From Gaiellasilicea sp038324115 (GTDB lineage Bacteria > Actinomycetota > Thermoleophilia > Gaiellales > Gaiellaceae): 31,127 bases of DNA. Positions 29,799 through 31,127 of this stretch are shown here, piece after piece. The stretch spans positions 1-31,127 of the forward strand of contig JBBQHQ010000010.1 of the NCBI GenBank assembly GCA_038324115.1. The letters are read 5' to 3'. Under the pieces are notes generated by a model, which made no database searches, had not been told where the DNA came from, and saw nothing but the letters and a program-made list of their open reading frames with translations. The position numbers and the translations under genes were made by a program. Positions within the stretch are counted from its first letter, which is position 1. The number at the start of each line of letters is the position of its first letter.

Positions 29799-31127
29799 TT
29801 GTCTCAGCATCGTTTGCGGCTGCTCGCAGCTGCCGTCGTGCTCGTCTCGCTCATCGTCTTCGCCGGCAGCAGCGGTGTTGTAACCGCGGAAGCCTCGACC
29901 AGCGGAGTCGTGATCTCCGAGTTTCGGACTCGCGGCCCTGTCGGCGGCAACGACGAGTTCATCGAGCTGCGGAATGCGGGCTCGTCCGCCGTGAACATCG
30001 GGGGGTGGCTGCTGCAGGGATGCTCGTCGGGCACACCCGGCAACGCCTCCACGCGCGCCACGGTGAGCGCGGGAGTCGTGCTTGCGCCGGGACAGTCCTA
30101 TCTCTTCGCCAACCCGACCTCGCCGGGGTACTCGGAAACCGTCCCGCCGAACCAGACATATGGGACCGGGATCAGCGACTTCGCGAACACCAACTATGCG
30201 GGGATCCGGCTGACGGACGGAGCCGGCGTCGTCCAGGACGGGGTTGGCTCCCCCCTCAGCCCGTGCCGTGAGGGCACCGGCTTCGTCACTCCGACGTCCA
30301 ACGGCCCGAACGCGTTCGAGCGCAAGCTCGGCGGCGTGGCGGACACCGATAACAACGTTGCAGATTTCGACGGGCCGAAGGCGGCCGATCCCCAGGCGCT
30401 CGGCGACGCAGCGCCCGAGGTCGTGTCGACCCAGCCCGCCAACGGCGCGATCGGCGTCGCGACGAATGCGACCATCACCGTCGACTTCAGCGAGGCCGTG
30501 ACGGTCGTGGACCCGTGGTACACGCTCAGCTGCGGCACGAGCGGCTCGCACACCGCGACCGTGAGCGGCGGCCCGACCAGCTACACGCTGACTCCCACGA
30601 CTGCGTTCGCGAACGGTGAGAGCTGCACGTTCACCGTGCTCGCGAGCGGCGTCCACGACGTGGACGCGAACGACCCGCCCGACACGATGACGGCCAACTT
30701 CACCGTCGGTTACACCACGGCGTCAGAAAACCCGTGCATCGCTGCGATCACGCCGATCCCGGCGATCCAGGGCAGCGGCGCGACTGCCGCCGTGACGGGC
30801 TCGGTGCGGACGCGCGGCGTCGTCGTCGCGGACTATGAGGGCGCATCGCCGAACCTGCGCGGCTTCTACATCCAGGATCCGGTCGGGGACGGCAACTCCG
30901 CCACCTCGGACGGGATCTTCGTCTTCGAGGGCAGCAACGCCGACACGGTCAACGTCGGCGACGTCGTCACCGTCAGCGGGAGCGCCGGCGAGAACCAGGG
31001 CCAGACCCAGGTCTCCGTCGGGACGATCACGAAGTGCGGCACCGGTGCGGTCGCGCCGACCGACGTGACGCTCCCGGCCGCCGACCCGACCTCGCTCGAG
31101 CAGGTCGAGGGGATGCTCGTGCGCACC
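29799..31127 (+). CDS. ExeM/NucH-like extracellular endonuclease, 5' part
   Basis: An open frame of 443 codons runs off the right edge without a stop. TTG at 29799 follows AGGGGAGG at seven bases and opens a signal peptide (SQHRLRLLAAAVVLVSLIVFAG). Then comes a lamin-tail domain (about 36-170; GVVISEFRTRG, NDEFIELRNAG), an Ig-like Big_5 domain (about 195-285; TQPANGAIGVATNATITVDFSE, split TQPANGA and VDFSE) and an OB-type domain (about 300-443; RGVVVADYEG, GFYIQDP, LEQVEGMLVRT). This is the order in ExeM/NucH secreted nucleases, whose endonuclease/exonuclease/phosphatase domain would lie beyond the window. It would degrade extracellular DNA for nutrients or biofilm turnover. Until the missing part is seen, a nuclease-free surface protein with the same domains remains possible. 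Confidence 0.82.
   Translation, partial: MSQHRLRLLAAAVVLVSLIVFAGSSGVVTAEASTSGVVISEFRTRGPVGGNDEFIELRNAGSSAVNIGGWLLQGCSSGTPGNASTRATVSAGVVLAPGQSYLFANPTSPGYSETVPPNQTYGTGISDFANTNYAGIRLTDGAGVVQDGVGSPLSPCREGTGFVTPTSNGPNAFERKLGGVADTDNNVADFDGPKAADPQALGDAAPEVVSTQPANGAIGVATNATITVDFSEAVTVVDPWYTLSCGTSGSHTATVSGGPTSYTLTPTTAFANGESCTFTVLASGVHDVDANDPPDTMTANFTVGYTTASENPCIAAITPIPAIQGSGATAAVTGSVRTRGVVVADYEGASPNLRGFYIQDPVGDGNSATSDGIFVFEGSNADTVNVGDVVTVSGSAGENQGQTQVSVGTITKCGTGAVAPTDVTLPAADPTSLEQVEGMLVRT

Overview
The window is about 31 kb of very GC-rich, gene-dense DNA. GTG starts, 4-bp start/stop overlaps and several apparently leaderless promoters suggest a free-living high-GC actinobacterium. A soil Thermoleophilia-type lineage is my best guess, but no marker gene fixes the taxonomy. 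Most of it (about 1-25,440) is one catabolic and transport locus. The right end (25,435-31,127) holds an esterase/ATP-grasp pair, the ribosome-assembly GTPase RsgA and two secreted lamin-tail-domain proteins, the last being the start of an ExeM/NucH-type extracellular nuclease. I see no rRNA, tRNA, CRISPR array, phage or transposase.

Layout. Leftward from 6,701: a GntR/FCD regulator, the two ATPases of a peptide ABC transporter (DppD, DppF) and an S15/CocE peptidase. After a 144-bp gap with two copies of a near-perfect palindrome come an N-acyl-D-amino-acid deacylase and an aminotransferase cut by the window edge. Rightward from 6,761: an enolase-superfamily enzyme, a Tat-exported peptide-binding protein, permeases DppB and DppC, a second D-aminoacylase, a threonine aldolase and, from its own leaderless promoter, a LanC-like protein. 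Leftward from 20,126: a mandelate-racemase-type enolase, a class III aminotransferase, an AstE/DoeB-type zinc deacylase and an MFS exporter. Rightward from 20,235: a second AstE/DoeB-type deacylase, a neutral-ceramidase-family hydrolase, a galactonate-dehydratase-type enolase, an SDR and an NAD-dependent epimerase/dehydratase.

How it fits together. Both divergent promoter regions, 13.5 kb apart, carry a tandem pair of sites resembling ATTGT-NN-ACAAT with the same 18-bp centre-to-centre spacing. I infer that the GntR/FCD protein encoded here controls all four flanking operons as one regulon. The contents (peptide-type importer, peptidase, two D-aminoacylases, two zinc acyl-amino-acid deacylases, a ceramidase-like amidohydrolase, three different enolase-superfamily enzymes, aminotransferases, an aldolase and oxidoreductases) point to uptake and stepwise breakdown of an amide-linked compound joining acyl, amino-acid and perhaps sugar-acid parts. 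The substrate cannot be named from sequence. A second palindrome (TTGTGTTTC-N-GAAACACAA) upstream of the first D-aminoacylase suggests that gene pair answers to another regulator not encoded here.

Other points: an orphan LanC-like protein with an intact zinc site, a strong stem-loop between the binding-protein and permease genes, a probable CTG start, a one-base frameshift in the esterase gene, and a 14-codon ORF with a perfect Shine-Dalgarno in the rsgA leader.
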